Source: Rhizobium sp. NXC24
Lineage (GTDB): Bacteria > Pseudomonadota > Alphaproteobacteria > Rhizobiales > Rhizobiaceae
Length of the DNA stretch: 64,000 nt
Assembly: GCF_002944315.1 (NCBI RefSeq)
Contig: NZ_CP024314.1
Span: 2,046,001 to 2,110,000, forward strand
Direction of reading: 5' to 3'
Numbering within the stretch: the stretch's first letter is position 1; every line of letters begins with the position of its first letter. Below, in pieces: positions 29,501 through 38,202 of the stretch. A program made the position numbers and the translations under genes. The notes beneath the pieces were generated by a model. That model had not been told where the DNA came from, did no database searches, and saw only the letters and a list, made by a program, of their open reading frames with translations.

Positions 29501-32500
29501 GCAACTGGACGTCGACGCTGCAGGCGAGCGACTTCAGCCAGGGCTCGGCGAAATACGTCACGCAGGAAATGGACGAGACCGTCCTGGAGCGCAAGATCAC
29601 CAGCACGAAGGACATCCAGACCCTGGCGCTCGAGGCGAATGATGCGGGCGTCTATATCATCCAACTCGAAGCCAGCGACCGCATTGGCCGCCGCCAGCAG
29701 GTCAGCGTCGACTTCTTCGTCGGCGGCACCACGCCGGTCACCTGGGCACAGGCGCCCGCCCGCACCGCGGTCGTCACTACGGACAAGGACAGCTACATTC
29801 CCGGGGAAACCGCCAACCTGCTGATCCAGTCCCCTTTCCAGACAGCGCGCGCCCTGGCCGTCGTTGAAGAGCCCGAGGGAAAGTTCCGCTATGACTGGGT
29901 CGATATCGCCGATGGATACGGCCATTATGCGCTGCCCGTCCGCAAGGAATATATGCCGGAAATTCCCGTGCACTTTCTCATCATGCGGGGCCGGCTGGAG
30001 ACCAGCATCCCCTCGCCGAACGCACCCTTCGACCAGGGCAAGCCTGTGACAATCGCCGCGACGAAGACGGTGACGGTGAAGCCCGTGAAGAACACCGTAA
30101 CCGTTACCATGGATTATCCAAAGAAGGCCCGCCCCGGCGATGAAGTGGAGGTCACGCTGCATCTGGCCGATGATACCGGCCAGCCGATCGCGGGCGATGC
30201 CACCTTCTGGATGGTCGACCAAGCCGTGCTATCGCTTGCAACCGAACAACCGCTGGACCCGCTGCCGAATTTCATCGTCAAGCGCCAATCCACCATGGCG
30301 CTGCGCGATACCCGCAATATGGCCTTTGGCATCATCCCCCTGGATGAGGTGCCGGGCGGCGACGAGCGCGAAGACTGGGGCACGGACAACAATATTTCCG
30401 TCCGCAAGAATTTTACGCCGGTGCCGATCTATCTTCCCGACGTAAAAGTCGGTCCGGGTGGCACCGCCAAGATCAAGGTGAAGCTGCCGGACTCGCTGAC
30501 TGTCTTCAAGCTGCGCGCCAAGGCCGTCAGCGGTCCCGACCGCTTCGGCTACGGTACGGGCGAAATGCTGATCCGGCAGGAAATAGTGGCCCAACCCGCA
30601 CTGCCCCGCTTCCTCCGGTATGGAGACCAATTCGAAGCAGGCGTCATTGCCCGTATCGTCGAGGGCGGTGGCGGCGCCGGCGCGGCATCCATCGTTTCCG
30701 ATGGACTGACATTTGAGGGCAACAAGGATTTCTCATTTAACTGGGAACAGAACAAGCCCGCTCATATCGGCGTTCTCGCATCGGTGCCGGAGCCAAAGCC
30801 CGGCAAGGACGACGTGCGGCTGCGTTTCGGAGTCGAGCGCGTGGCCGATCATGCCCGGGATTCAGTCGAAATTGCGCTGCCGTTGAAATTCGACCGCGTG
30901 CCGATCAAGCATTACGAGATCGTCGAAATCCCGGCCGGCGGTTCGAAGACGCTGTCGACGCCGCAGGAAAACGTCCGCCCCGGATCGTTTCAGCGCGTGA
31001 TCACGCTCGCTTCCGATCCGGCATTGGTGAAGCTGGTTGCCGGGCTCAACACTCTGGTGGAATCTCCCTACGGCTCCACCGAACAACGGATATCCTTGGC
31101 CTCCTCCAGCGTGGCCTTCAAAAGTTTCGAACCCATTCTGGCAGCGGCGAAGCTTGACAAGCGTATCGACAGCGACGTGCACAACACCGTGCTGGCCATC
31201 AGCCAGGCGGTCGATGCCGATGGCCTTGTCGGCTTCTGGCCGCACAGCAAGGGCAATGTCTCGCTGACAGCCTGGGCCTATTCGTTCCTGGTCGCAGCCG
31301 AGAAGGCAGGCGAGCCCACCGACAAGGCGCTGACCGACCGCCTCGCGAGCGTGCTGAAGCTATCGCTGCGCTCGGATTATCCGCATCTGCTCACCGGCGA
31401 CGAGATTCGCGAACGGGTCGAGGCTCTGACGGCGCTCGCCGAAGGCGGCAAGCTCGACCCTGCCTATACGGCGGAACTGGCCCGTTCGGCTGCCCTGATG
31501 CCGAATGTCAGCGTTGCCCGAATGACGGCGGCGGCCGCCGCCGCGCCGGATGCCGACCCACGCCTTGTCGGCGGTTTTGCCGACGCCATGTGGTCGCGCG
31601 TACGCATCCTCTCTCGCGATGGCCAGTTGGTTTACAATGGGCAGGCCCAGGATGGGGGCAATCCCATTATCCTGCCTTCGGAAACCCGCAGCCTGGCCGA
31701 AATGGTGCGCGCGGCGGCTTTGACCTCGGAAACGGATCCGCGCTATCCCGCCTTGAAAACCGCCCTGTTGCGATTGGGCGAAGGTGACGGCTGGGGCTCG
31801 ACCAACGCCACTTCGGCGGCAATCCGAGCACTTTCAGCCGCTTGGCAACGGCCGACGACGCCGTTGCCGTTGACGCTTAGTCAGAACGGCAGCGTCCAAA
31901 CGCTGACGCTGGACGCCAATACACCCGTGCTGCGTCAGGTCACGCTGGATCCGGGCGCAATCACCATCAGCAACACCGGGTCTACATCTGCCCTCGCGCT
32001 GGTGGAAACCAGTTATCTGTCGGCCGAAGCCGGCTATAAGGCGCAGGCCCAGAGCCAGGGCTTTGCCCTTACGCGCACGCTCTACCGCGTCCCCGCAGGC
32101 AACGCACCGCTGGAAAAGCTGGCCCCCGATGCCAACGGTGCCATCCAGCTCAAGGTCGGCGATGTCCTGGAAGAGAGGGTCGAACTGGTCGTATCTGAAG
32201 ATCGGACCCATGTGGCTCTCACTCTGCCGCTAGCGGCGGGGCTCGATCCTCTGAACCCCAATATCGCCACCGCCCCGGCAGAAGCCACGCCGGCAATAGC
32301 GTCGACCTTGCCGACCGATTGGGTTTCCTATGGCGACGACCAAGTATTCTGCGCTTCCGACAGGCTTCCAAAAGGCAACTATACCTTTGCCTACCGGACG
32401 CGCGCCTTGATCGCAGGCTCGTATACGCAGCCGCAGGCCTTCGCCGAAACCATGTACCAGAAGGGTGTGCAGGGGATGAGCGCAGCCGTGCAGATCGTGG

Positions 32501-32511
32501 TGGCGAAGTAA
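26533..32511 (+). CDS. Alpha-2-macroglobulin family protein without thioester Cys
   Basis: A 1,992-residue periplasmic protein of the bacterial alpha-2-macroglobulin family, protease traps that guard the envelope. The signal peptide (LISSSHAQ) has no lipobox, so unlike E. coli YfhM it should be soluble. MG domains, the bait-region domain (about 1080-1160), the A2M segment (PVPIYLPDVKVGPGGTAKIK) and the alpha-helical thioester domain are recognisable. The thioester motif expected as PYGCxEQ reads SPYGSTEQ, with Ser at residue 1515 (31075-31077), so no covalent trap can form. An acidic repeat-like insert lies at about 741-803. Position between the LprI-N giant and pbpC points to a joint envelope-defence role. 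Confidence 0.92.
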   Translation: MKKIVFLIALALASSTLISSSHAQQSANSPTLDVLQRADGVKIVPEKFLRAYDPVTIFFPTDTGPATGGPEDSPERFVTMEPAAAGAWQWLGPRALQFRPADKWQPLARVKIKMLGHEKDAGTETELIPLLPVPVSTVPAAAGDPVNELDQITLTFAEPVDVAALSRLLSIELRPAPGIGDEGGLMLGAQDFDIQPLERNSRSDQQSYMVKLHASVPDGRVAILRLKLADTPDFSDQTFELRVRTAVPFTMISSDCGRGFDATTSDGIMRCTSNATVSDSGGAVDDNGNPVDDADAAPATRSGEARGLIFRFSSNPVAGEQLSVRDSLRISPPVDDLTADASNGRLYIHGRFLTDKIYTLDVAAGALTDDRGRPLATGFSRKFAFAPEQASLVWDASQGVVERFGPQLVPLRGRGYDRADVRIHAIDPLSRDFWPFPQAGLDTNDDEAPPLPGKEPQKWAESDEISADAIQARVKALGSPAISQFMDLPIHRGGVDTKFGLDLKSSFARIAGADQPGTYLVGLRAVDSQTRHWLRVQVTDLTLSAVEEQDRVRFAVTSLAKGNPIDGAQIRLDGLRDGKFVTLATGTTDAQGFFSWELQQRAEAKIRRVIVTKGLDTLVIDPDNAPAQYAQDNWTKPSTSWLDWTTNPEENRAEQARTLCHVFTERPIYRPEEPVHIKGYVRSYLGGHLTLPTQGGQIVITGPDKQEWRVPVKLDAFGDFYHKFDAETPATGDYKVHFEPGDTAQATDQAQPEQKSGNDDENADDQPSDSNADDGQADDAQADSAQTADSADSTDDAADNTTQCGSISFKKEAYRLPTFEVVLNNPQTVPLDSSFNVDLIARYFAGGLLADRPIRWRAVQYPYNWTPPGHEGFLFSTDSRYSGSDEFKSSPALERDGSTDAGGASRISFDTTIEPTAQPRRYMIEATVTGDDDLQVRSITNVYAVPPFVLGLKVPRYVPKLGAIEPEILAVDGNGHPVAGLEMTARLIHRNWTSTLQASDFSQGSAKYVTQEMDETVLERKITSTKDIQTLALEANDAGVYIIQLEASDRIGRRQQVSVDFFVGGTTPVTWAQAPARTAVVTTDKDSYIPGETANLLIQSPFQTARALAVVEEPEGKFRYDWVDIADGYGHYALPVRKEYMPEIPVHFLIMRGRLETSIPSPNAPFDQGKPVTIAATKTVTVKPVKNTVTVTMDYPKKARPGDEVEVTLHLADDTGQPIAGDATFWMVDQAVLSLATEQPLDPLPNFIVKRQSTMALRDTRNMAFGIIPLDEVPGGDEREDWGTDNNISVRKNFTPVPIYLPDVKVGPGGTAKIKVKLPDSLTVFKLRAKAVSGPDRFGYGTGEMLIRQEIVAQPALPRFLRYGDQFEAGVIARIVEGGGGAGAASIVSDGLTFEGNKDFSFNWEQNKPAHIGVLASVPEPKPGKDDVRLRFGVERVADHARDSVEIALPLKFDRVPIKHYEIVEIPAGGSKTLSTPQENVRPGSFQRVITLASDPALVKLVAGLNTLVESPYGSTEQRISLASSSVAFKSFEPILAAAKLDKRIDSDVHNTVLAISQAVDADGLVGFWPHSKGNVSLTAWAYSFLVAAEKAGEPTDKALTDRLASVLKLSLRSDYPHLLTGDEIRERVEALTALAEGGKLDPAYTAELARSAALMPNVSVARMTAAAAAAPDADPRLVGGFADAMWSRVRILSRDGQLVYNGQAQDGGNPIILPSETRSLAEMVRAAALTSETDPRYPALKTALLRLGEGDGWGSTNATSAAIRALSAAWQRPTTPLPLTLSQNGSVQTLTLDANTPVLRQVTLDPGAITISNTGSTSALALVETSYLSAEAGYKAQAQSQGFALTRTLYRVPAGNAPLEKLAPDANGAIQLKVGDVLEERVELVVSEDRTHVALTLPLAAGLDPLNPNIATAPAEATPAIASTLPTDWVSYGDDQVFCASDRLPKGNYTFAYRTRALIAGSYTQPQAFAETMYQKGVQGMSAAVQIVVAK

Positions 32512-32560
32512 GCCGCCCCAAGTAGGACGGATATCAAGCGAGGAGCCAGGCAACCAGGCA

Positions 32561-34846
32561 ATGACATTTTTGGGAAGCCGCCGATCGAAGCTCGTTCTTT
32601 TCCCCCTGCTGATCCTCGCAGCCGGTGCCTTGGTTTTTGCCTGTCTCATCAATCAGCGCGCTCGCCTGGATGCACCCGCCCCGACACCGATACTTTATGA
32701 TCGCGGCGGCGCGTTCCTCGCCCAGATCGGCCATGCCGACAAGGAGAGCGGGCGCATCGATTATGGCTATTGGCCGTTGGAGCAACTGCCTGACCGCGTC
32801 GTGAAGGCAACGCTTGCACTCGAGGACAGGCGGTTCTACGGGCATGCTGGCGTCGATCCCTATGCCATCGGCCGCGCCGCCTGGCAAAATCTTGAGGGCA
32901 TGGGACGCCGCTCGGGCGCCTCGACCATTGCCATGCAAGTGGCGCGGATGCAGCGGCCGGAATCGCGCACCTTCATGCACAAGATCCTCGAGGCCGGCAC
33001 CGGTGTGTTGCTGACCCTGCGCTACGGCCGCGAGGCGATGCTGGCGCAATACTTACGGCTGGCACCCTACGGCAATGGCAGCCACGGCATCGCCCATGCG
33101 GCACGGCTCTATTTCGACAAGCCGGTGGCCGATCTTTCCTGGGCTGAGATCGCACTGCTATCAGCCATCCCGCAATCACCGACCCGGATGAACCCGCTGC
33201 GGCCGGAAGGCTTGCGCCGGGCGATTCAGCGCGGCCACCAAATGCTGAACACGCTGGCGCAGCAGAAGATCATCAATGCCGACGAGGCAGAAATCGCCCA
33301 TCGCCAGCTCGCCGACATGCGCATGCCCGACCTGCCGCGCCGCCCGGATGCTCTGCATCTCATATTGCGCTATCACGACCTCATCGAGAACGGCCAGATA
33401 GCACCAGCCTCCGCAAATACGCCGCTGATCCACACGACCATCGACCTTGCGCTGCAGACAGACGTTACCGCTCTCGCACGCCAATATCTCGATGGCTGGC
33501 GCTCCGCAGGCGCACAGCAGGTCGGCGTCATGGTGGTGTCGCGTCAAACGGGCGAGGTCCTCGCCCAGGTGGGTTCGAGCAATTATTACGGCAGGCATGC
33601 CGGCGCGTTCGACTACACCCGGACACAGCGCTCGCCCGGGTCGACACTCAAGCCGTTCATTTATGCGCTGGCCTTCGAACGCGGCGTGCTGAAGCCGACC
33701 GACATGTTGCTCGATTTGCCGGAAGGCGCGTCGGGCATCGGCGATGCAGACCGCGAATTCCTTGGGCCAATGCTGCCGCGCCAGGCACTGGCCAATTCGC
33801 GCAACGTGCCCGCCACTAATCTGCTGCGCAGCATCGGTCTTGAGACGACATTCCGCTTTTTGCGCGATCTCGGCCTGCACGACCTTGAAACCCCAGCCGA
33901 TCATTTCGGCCTCTCGATGGCGATCGGCTCGCTGCCGACACGCCTGGACAGGCTGATGCGGGCCTATGGCGCGCTGGCCAATGACGGCCAATTGCAGGAT
34001 CTGCGCTGGGCGCGCGAGCAGCCGCAATCCCAATCCGTGCGGATCATTTCGCTCGATACGGCCCGGTTGATCACGTCCTTCCTCTCCGATCCGCAGGCCC
34101 GGCTGCCGAGCTTCCACCGCTATGGCACGCTGGAATATCCTTTCCCCGTCGCGATCAAGACCGGCACCTCCCAAGGCTACCGGGATGCCTGGGCGATGGC
34201 CTATTCCGAAAAAGTCATCGTCGGCGTCTGGATCGGCCGCGGTGATGCCGGCACCATGAGCAGGATGACCGGCGCCGGAAGTGCCGCCCGCCTCGTGCAC
34301 GCGATCATCGACCGGGTTCATGGCAACAAGCCCGGAGACATCGCCGATGCGCGCTTTCCGACGCCGCCGGACCGCAAACCGATGGAGGTTTGCGTCGTCA
34401 ATGGACAGTCAAATGACAACACCTGCAGCCAGACGCTGGTGGAATGGCTTAAGCCTGATGAGATGCCAAAGGTGGCTGCGCTATCGTTTCGTCCGGACGC
34501 CAACCTCAAATCTTTGCCGATCAGTGCAGCAGCCGGGAGGAGCCATTCACTCGCCGGTGCCGATGCCTCCAACCCGCAGATCCATCTCGCCATATCAACA
34601 CCTGCGCGCAACAGTCAGATTTGGCGCAATCCGGAACAGCCCGCCGCCTTCGACCGTCTGCCTCTGAAGGCCGATGTCCAGCCGCATGTGCCGCAAATCG
34701 TCTGGTATGTCGACGGCCAGCCCTTCGCCGTCACCGACCCCGACCGGCCTGTCTTCTGGCCCATCCAGAGCGGCGAACACCGCTTCCAAATCCGCCTGCC
34801 CTACCGCGACGAAACCTCTGCAGTCGTACCGGTATATGTGCAATGA
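32561..34846 (+). CDS. pbpC: Penicillin-binding protein 1C
   Basis: A 761-residue bifunctional peptidoglycan synthase anchored by one N-terminal helix (LVLFPLLILAAGALVFACLI). The glycosyltransferase domain has LEDRRFYGHAGVD and GASTIAMQVARM. The transpeptidase motifs are S361-T-L-K364 (SPGSTLKPF), S413-R-N415 and K533-T-G. The C-terminal BiPBP_C domain ends in VYVQ. PbpC next to alpha-2-macroglobulin is a widespread pairing and is taken to mean repair of the wall after breach. It starts 49 bp after the macroglobulin stop, with GAGGAG somewhat distant at about 17 nt. Confidence 0.96.
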   Translation: MTFLGSRRSKLVLFPLLILAAGALVFACLINQRARLDAPAPTPILYDRGGAFLAQIGHADKESGRIDYGYWPLEQLPDRVVKATLALEDRRFYGHAGVDPYAIGRAAWQNLEGMGRRSGASTIAMQVARMQRPESRTFMHKILEAGTGVLLTLRYGREAMLAQYLRLAPYGNGSHGIAHAARLYFDKPVADLSWAEIALLSAIPQSPTRMNPLRPEGLRRAIQRGHQMLNTLAQQKIINADEAEIAHRQLADMRMPDLPRRPDALHLILRYHDLIENGQIAPASANTPLIHTTIDLALQTDVTALARQYLDGWRSAGAQQVGVMVVSRQTGEVLAQVGSSNYYGRHAGAFDYTRTQRSPGSTLKPFIYALAFERGVLKPTDMLLDLPEGASGIGDADREFLGPMLPRQALANSRNVPATNLLRSIGLETTFRFLRDLGLHDLETPADHFGLSMAIGSLPTRLDRLMRAYGALANDGQLQDLRWAREQPQSQSVRIISLDTARLITSFLSDPQARLPSFHRYGTLEYPFPVAIKTGTSQGYRDAWAMAYSEKVIVGVWIGRGDAGTMSRMTGAGSAARLVHAIIDRVHGNKPGDIADARFPTPPDRKPMEVCVVNGQSNDNTCSQTLVEWLKPDEMPKVAALSFRPDANLKSLPISAAAGRSHSLAGADASNPQIHLAISTPARNSQIWRNPEQPAAFDRLPLKADVQPHVPQIVWYVDGQPFAVTDPDRPVFWPIQSGEHRFQIRLPYRDETSAVVPVYVQ

Positions 34847-34868
34847 GACCGGTTGAAAACCAATCGCC

Positions 34869-35348
34869 TTAGCGCAGGTCCGCCGTCTGCGAGAGAAACC
34901 ATTCCACCAGGATGTTGAGCTTATCCTGTTCGGTTCGACGCTCGTTGGCCACCAGAAAGAAGGCGCCTCCCGTCTTCACCGAAACGTCTAACGGCCTCAC
35001 CAGAAGCTTGTTTTGAAGCAAGAGCTGGGCGGAGAAATTCCATCCAAGGGCAATCCCCTCCCCCGATAGGGCTCCCTGCATGACCAATTGATAGTCATTC
35101 AGCACCATGTTTGGTGCTGCATCTACCGATCCCGCCCCCACGAGGTTGAACCATTCTCCCCAACTGAGCCGCTTGCGATGCGGATCGAAGGAATGAAGGA
35201 GGTGGTGATCGGACAAATCCGCCACAGCGGTAACGGGAGCATGGTTCGACAGATAGGCGGGCGAGCATACAGGGAACACCACCTCGTCAGAGACAAACCA
35301 GCGGGACGGCGGAACAGGCCATTCATTCAGAGAGCGTTCGATGGCCAT
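34869..35348 (-). pseudogene. LysR-family regulator, effector-domain fragment
   Basis: Only the C-terminal half of the substrate-binding domain of a GcvA-like LysR regulator remains, about 159 codons beginning MAIERSLNEWPVPPSRW. The match to the family continues three or four codons upstream (AAAD) and is then stopped by TAG. The DNA-binding domain is absent. It is a paralogue of the intact regulator at 35616-36596, as shown by WGEWFNLVG versus WDDWFRANG and GEGIALGW versus GEGIVLGW. The sequence just upstream belongs to an unrelated dehydrogenase remnant, so the loss came with a rearrangement. Confidence 0.75.
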
Positions 35349-35409
35349 ATCTGCGGCCGCCTAAATCGTCGCTTCCATTCCTAAATGCCCGCTGCGGCGG
35401 GCCAAGATG

Positions 35410-35615
35410 AAGGACGCCGAGATCGTCCCACCTGCGATTAAAGCGTTCGGTGTACCTTTCGCAAAAGATAGCCCCCTTCACCGGCTCCAAGGTGGAACAA
35501 CATCGTCGGCCCCTTCGCTACCCACCGCAATCCAGGTCCAGCCACATCGCCTTATCGAAATCCTCGACGGACGCGACGCCCGTCTTGATGAGGTGGATCG
35601 CGTTGACAAACCAGC
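35410..35615 (-). pseudogene. 3-hydroxyacyl-CoA/L-carnitine dehydrogenase-type remnant
   Basis: Starting directly at the stop of the LysR gene, the minus strand reads LSWFVNAIHLIKTGVASVED, then FDKAMWLDLDCGG before a stop. After a frame change it reads RWVAKGPTMLFHLGAGEGGY, then later RRWDDLG. This order matches the C-terminal domain of the 3-hydroxyacyl-CoA dehydrogenase family as seen in carnitine dehydrogenase (EALHLV.DGVAS.ED.D, then RW..MGP...FHLAGGEGG, then W.DLG). The N-terminal NAD domain is gone. The identification rests on memory of the family and needs a search. Confidence 0.55.
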
Positions 35616-36596
35616 TCAGAGGATATCTCCCATCGCCACTCCGCGAGGCTGGTGTCCTTGTTCCGAAGCAGCAAGATCCGTCAGAACGAAATCGATGAAT
35701 TCCTGCACATGCGGCTTGTCCAGGGATGCTCGGTTCACCTTCAAATAATATCCCCGATCGACGCGAAGAGGGGCATCGAACAATGTGCGGAGCGCGCCTG
35801 CGTCCAGCAGCGATCGTACGAGATGATGCCACCCCAGAACGATTCCCTCGCCCTTGATCGCTGCGTTCACGAGAAGCGGATAATTGTTGCTGATCATGAT
35901 GGGCGATAAGTGCGGCACATCGAGACCGTTCGCCCGGAACCAATCGTCCCAAGTGACTGGGTGCCATCCGATGGCGTCGGAGGTCCAGTGCTTGCGATGC
36001 AGGTCGAGCAAATCCGCTTGCCCCAGGCTTAGGGGGTCCGGAAATGGCCCGTGGCGTTCGAGATAATCCGGACTGCATACCGGTTGAACAATATCCGGAA
36101 AGAGGTAGCGGAGATTTTCCCCGACCTCGCAGCGTTCGTTTCCACAAATCAGGGAAAGATCGACCTCGTCGAAGTTCCTCAATGTGTCGTCCTCGTCTGA
36201 GGCCAGAAGCACGAACCTCACGTCAGGCCGCTCGGAACGGAACCTGTCCACAAGGGATTTCAGCCAGAAGGCGATCGCCGCATTGGTACCCGAACAGGTG
36301 ATCATGGGAAGATCAGACGGAGCATTAATATCGTTGATCGCATCGCAAATCTTGTCCAGGCCGCCGCTGACGGCAGTCAAGAGTCGTTGGCCATCGAATG
36401 TCAGTTCGAGGCTGTTGTGCTTGCGGATGAACAAGGTAACACCCAGCGATTTTTCGAGGCCACGGATCTGCTGGCTAATAGCGGCCTGGGTCACGTTGAG
36501 CTCGTTCCCGGCGAGGGTAAAGCTGAGATGCTTCGCCGCAACTTCGAAAGTGGCGAACGAACCGAGGGAGGGAAGGTAACGGCGTTTGATTAGCAT
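35616..36596 (-). CDS. LysR-family regulator, GcvA-like
   Basis: A complete 326-residue LysR protein. The N-terminal winged helix reads LPSLGSFATFEVAAKHLSFT and ELNVTQAAISQQIRGLEKSL (about residues 9-52). The effector-binding domain covers about 90-305. The start at 36596 has no strong ribosome site. A perfect inverted repeat, CATAGT-N12-ACTATG at 36677-36700, lies 81-104 bp upstream and could be its own operator. Targets are unknown. The neighbouring remnant dehydrogenase and the MFS gene may once have been under its control. Confidence 0.9.
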   Translation of the reverse strand: MLIKRRYLPSLGSFATFEVAAKHLSFTLAGNELNVTQAAISQQIRGLEKSLGVTLFIRKHNSLELTFDGQRLLTAVSGGLDKICDAINDINAPSDLPMITCSGTNAAIAFWLKSLVDRFRSERPDVRFVLLASDEDDTLRNFDEVDLSLICGNERCEVGENLRYLFPDIVQPVCSPDYLERHGPFPDPLSLGQADLLDLHRKHWTSDAIGWHPVTWDDWFRANGLDVPHLSPIMISNNYPLLVNAAIKGEGIVLGWHHLVRSLLDAGALRTLFDAPLRVDRGYYLKVNRASLDKPHVQEFIDFVLTDLAASEQGHQPRGVAMGDIL

Positions 36597-36676
36597 CCAA
36601 TAACATCGTCGTCAGAGGGATCGTCGATAACAAAGTCGCATGTCTTTTCCGACACGCAAAGGCCGCTGCGACATTT

Positions 36677-36700
36677 CATAGTCGCGACTGAAGAACTATG
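36677..36700. promoter_or_regulatory. Inverted repeat, candidate LysR operator
   Basis: CATAGT and ACTATG are perfect 6-bp arms around 12 bases upstream of the lysR start. Size and spacing suit LysR-type autoregulation, but binding is inferred only. Confidence 0.4.
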
Positions 36701-36738
36701 TCGCGAGGCATCCGAATTGCGATTCAGCACCGATCTTG

Positions 36739-36811
36739 GGCTATTGAGACTTTCTGTGTGAGAGTGGGATGCGACACTCCACCTCACACAGAAGCCTATC
36801 ACGCAATAGCC
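36739..36811. terminator. Long three-step hairpin between MFS gene and lysR
   Basis: The outer stem is GGCTATTG (36739-36746) with CAATAGCC (36804-36811). The middle stem is TTCTGTGTGAG (36752-36762) with CTCACACAGAA (36783-36793). An inner stem pairs AGTG with CACT. It starts 39 bp past the stop of the MFS gene, so a terminator is the simplest reading, yet there is no T-run and the size is unusual. A small inverted-repeat element is possible. Confidence 0.45.
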
Positions 36812-36849
36812 ACTAACGGCTTTGGACACTTGCCAAAACAATCTGCCAG

Positions 36850-38202
36850 CTAGTGCGAATACCCCGCGGCCGTTTCACTAAGGCTCTTCCCTCTTGTCTC
36901 AGGCGCCCACAATTGAGACACCAGCGCGCCGCTGAAGACGACACCCGCCGCGACCAGCATGGCCGCCGAAACTCCGAATTTCTCCACGCCTATCGGCAAC
37001 AGGAAGGTGCCCATACCCGCGCCGATCCGGCTGACAGCGGCTGCAAAACCGGTGCCGACGCCACGAACCTCGGTGGGGAACACCTCGCCGGGATAGATAC
37101 TCGTCAGCGTCCCATTCATCGCATTCAAGAACGAGAAGACGAGGAAGAGACCCAATACCACGGCTGGAGGCGCGCTCGACCACAAGCCAATGACGAGGAA
37201 GACGACCATGGTGATCCACTGCGGCGGAACCGTGAACAACCGGCGACCGGCCTTGTCGATCAACGCCACCGTGACGGCGACCCCGATCACAGCAACCATC
37301 GACAGTCCCACGCCACCGGCGAGCCCGCCATTGAGGCCGTAGTGCTCCAACACATTGTCTGCGAAGGTCGCGATCGCGAAATACGGCAGGACGTTGCAGA
37401 ACCAGAACCACGAAACGAAAGCAGTCATTCGCCAGTACTTCGCAGAGAAGAGTTCCGAGAACTGGCCATGACGAACCTCTTCGTTCTCCATGTCCGCCAT
37501 ATCCCCGGCGCTCTCCAGATATTTGCGTGCGATGGCGCGGGCCTCGTTCTTGCGCCCCTTGCTCCACAGCCAGCGCGGCGACTCCGGCAGGCCGAGCCGG
37601 GCGACGAACAAGACGACCGCGATAAGCGTGCTCGTGCCGATGATGAAACGCCACGGCAGCGGTGTCGGCAGGTTCAGAATGTAACCCGCCGTGTACCCGA
37701 TCATGAATCCGCCATACCAGGCGAGGATCGTGACGCCCATCAGGCGCCCCCGCAAACGGGCGGGCGCAAACTCCGACATCAGCGGCCAGCCGACCGAGTA
37801 CTCCGCACCTATGGCAACGCCCATCAGCAGCCGCACCACAAACAACATCTCAACCGAATTGATGAAGAACTGCATCGCCGATGCGATCACGAACAGCGCC
37901 ATGTCGATCATGAAGAGCGGCTTTCGGCCGAACTTGTCGCCAGCCCATCCGCCGAGCGGCGAGCCGATCAATATCCCGAACAGCGCAGCGGACGCGATCA
38001 GCCCCATGTCGGCCGTCGACATACCCATATCTTGCTTCATCACGGTGGTTACAGGGCCGATGACCCCGAGGATGTAACCATCGAGCAGCATTCCGCCCGT
38101 GAGAACGGCTATCATCCTTATCATGAAGCGTCTTTTGAACGCGGTGGATGTGTCCTCCCCGATGGTCACGCCTGCAACGGCTGCTTCCCTCTCCAGTAAC
38201 AT
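36850..38202 (-). CDS. MFS transporter, sugar/acid symporter type
   Basis: A 450-residue protein with 12 predicted membrane helices. The MFS motif appears as GGWAGDKFGRKP between helices 2 and 3, and sugar-porter-like signatures include RLLMGVAIGAEY, LPESPRWLWSKG and PTEVRGVGTG near helix 10. These put it near the metabolite:proton symporters (sugars, aromatic acids, cyclitols). The start at 38202 has AGGAGGAG in front. It is transcribed toward the LysR gene. The substrate cannot be named; it may have served the pathway whose dehydrogenase remnant lies at 35410-35615. Confidence 0.88.
   Translation of the reverse strand: MLLEREAAVAGVTIGEDTSTAFKRRFMIRMIAVLTGGMLLDGYILGVIGPVTTVMKQDMGMSTADMGLIASAALFGILIGSPLGGWAGDKFGRKPLFMIDMALFVIASAMQFFINSVEMLFVVRLLMGVAIGAEYSVGWPLMSEFAPARLRGRLMGVTILAWYGGFMIGYTAGYILNLPTPLPWRFIIGTSTLIAVVLFVARLGLPESPRWLWSKGRKNEARAIARKYLESAGDMADMENEEVRHGQFSELFSAKYWRMTAFVSWFWFCNVLPYFAIATFADNVLEHYGLNGGLAGGVGLSMVAVIGVAVTVALIDKAGRRLFTVPPQWITMVVFLVIGLWSSAPPAVVLGLFLVFSFLNAMNGTLTSIYPGEVFPTEVRGVGTGFAAAVSRIGAGMGTFLLPIGVEKFGVSAAMLVAAGVVFSGALVSQLWAPETRGKSLSETAAGYSH

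Noticed and set aside
28507-30222. Open frame of 571 codons on the minus strand
   Set aside because: Antisense to the alpha-2-macroglobulin gene, with the composition of a codon-bias shadow.
36853-38199. Open frame of 448 codons on the plus strand
   Set aside because: Mirrors the MFS gene almost end to end; the translation is Arg/His/Glu-rich with no membrane helices or known domain.
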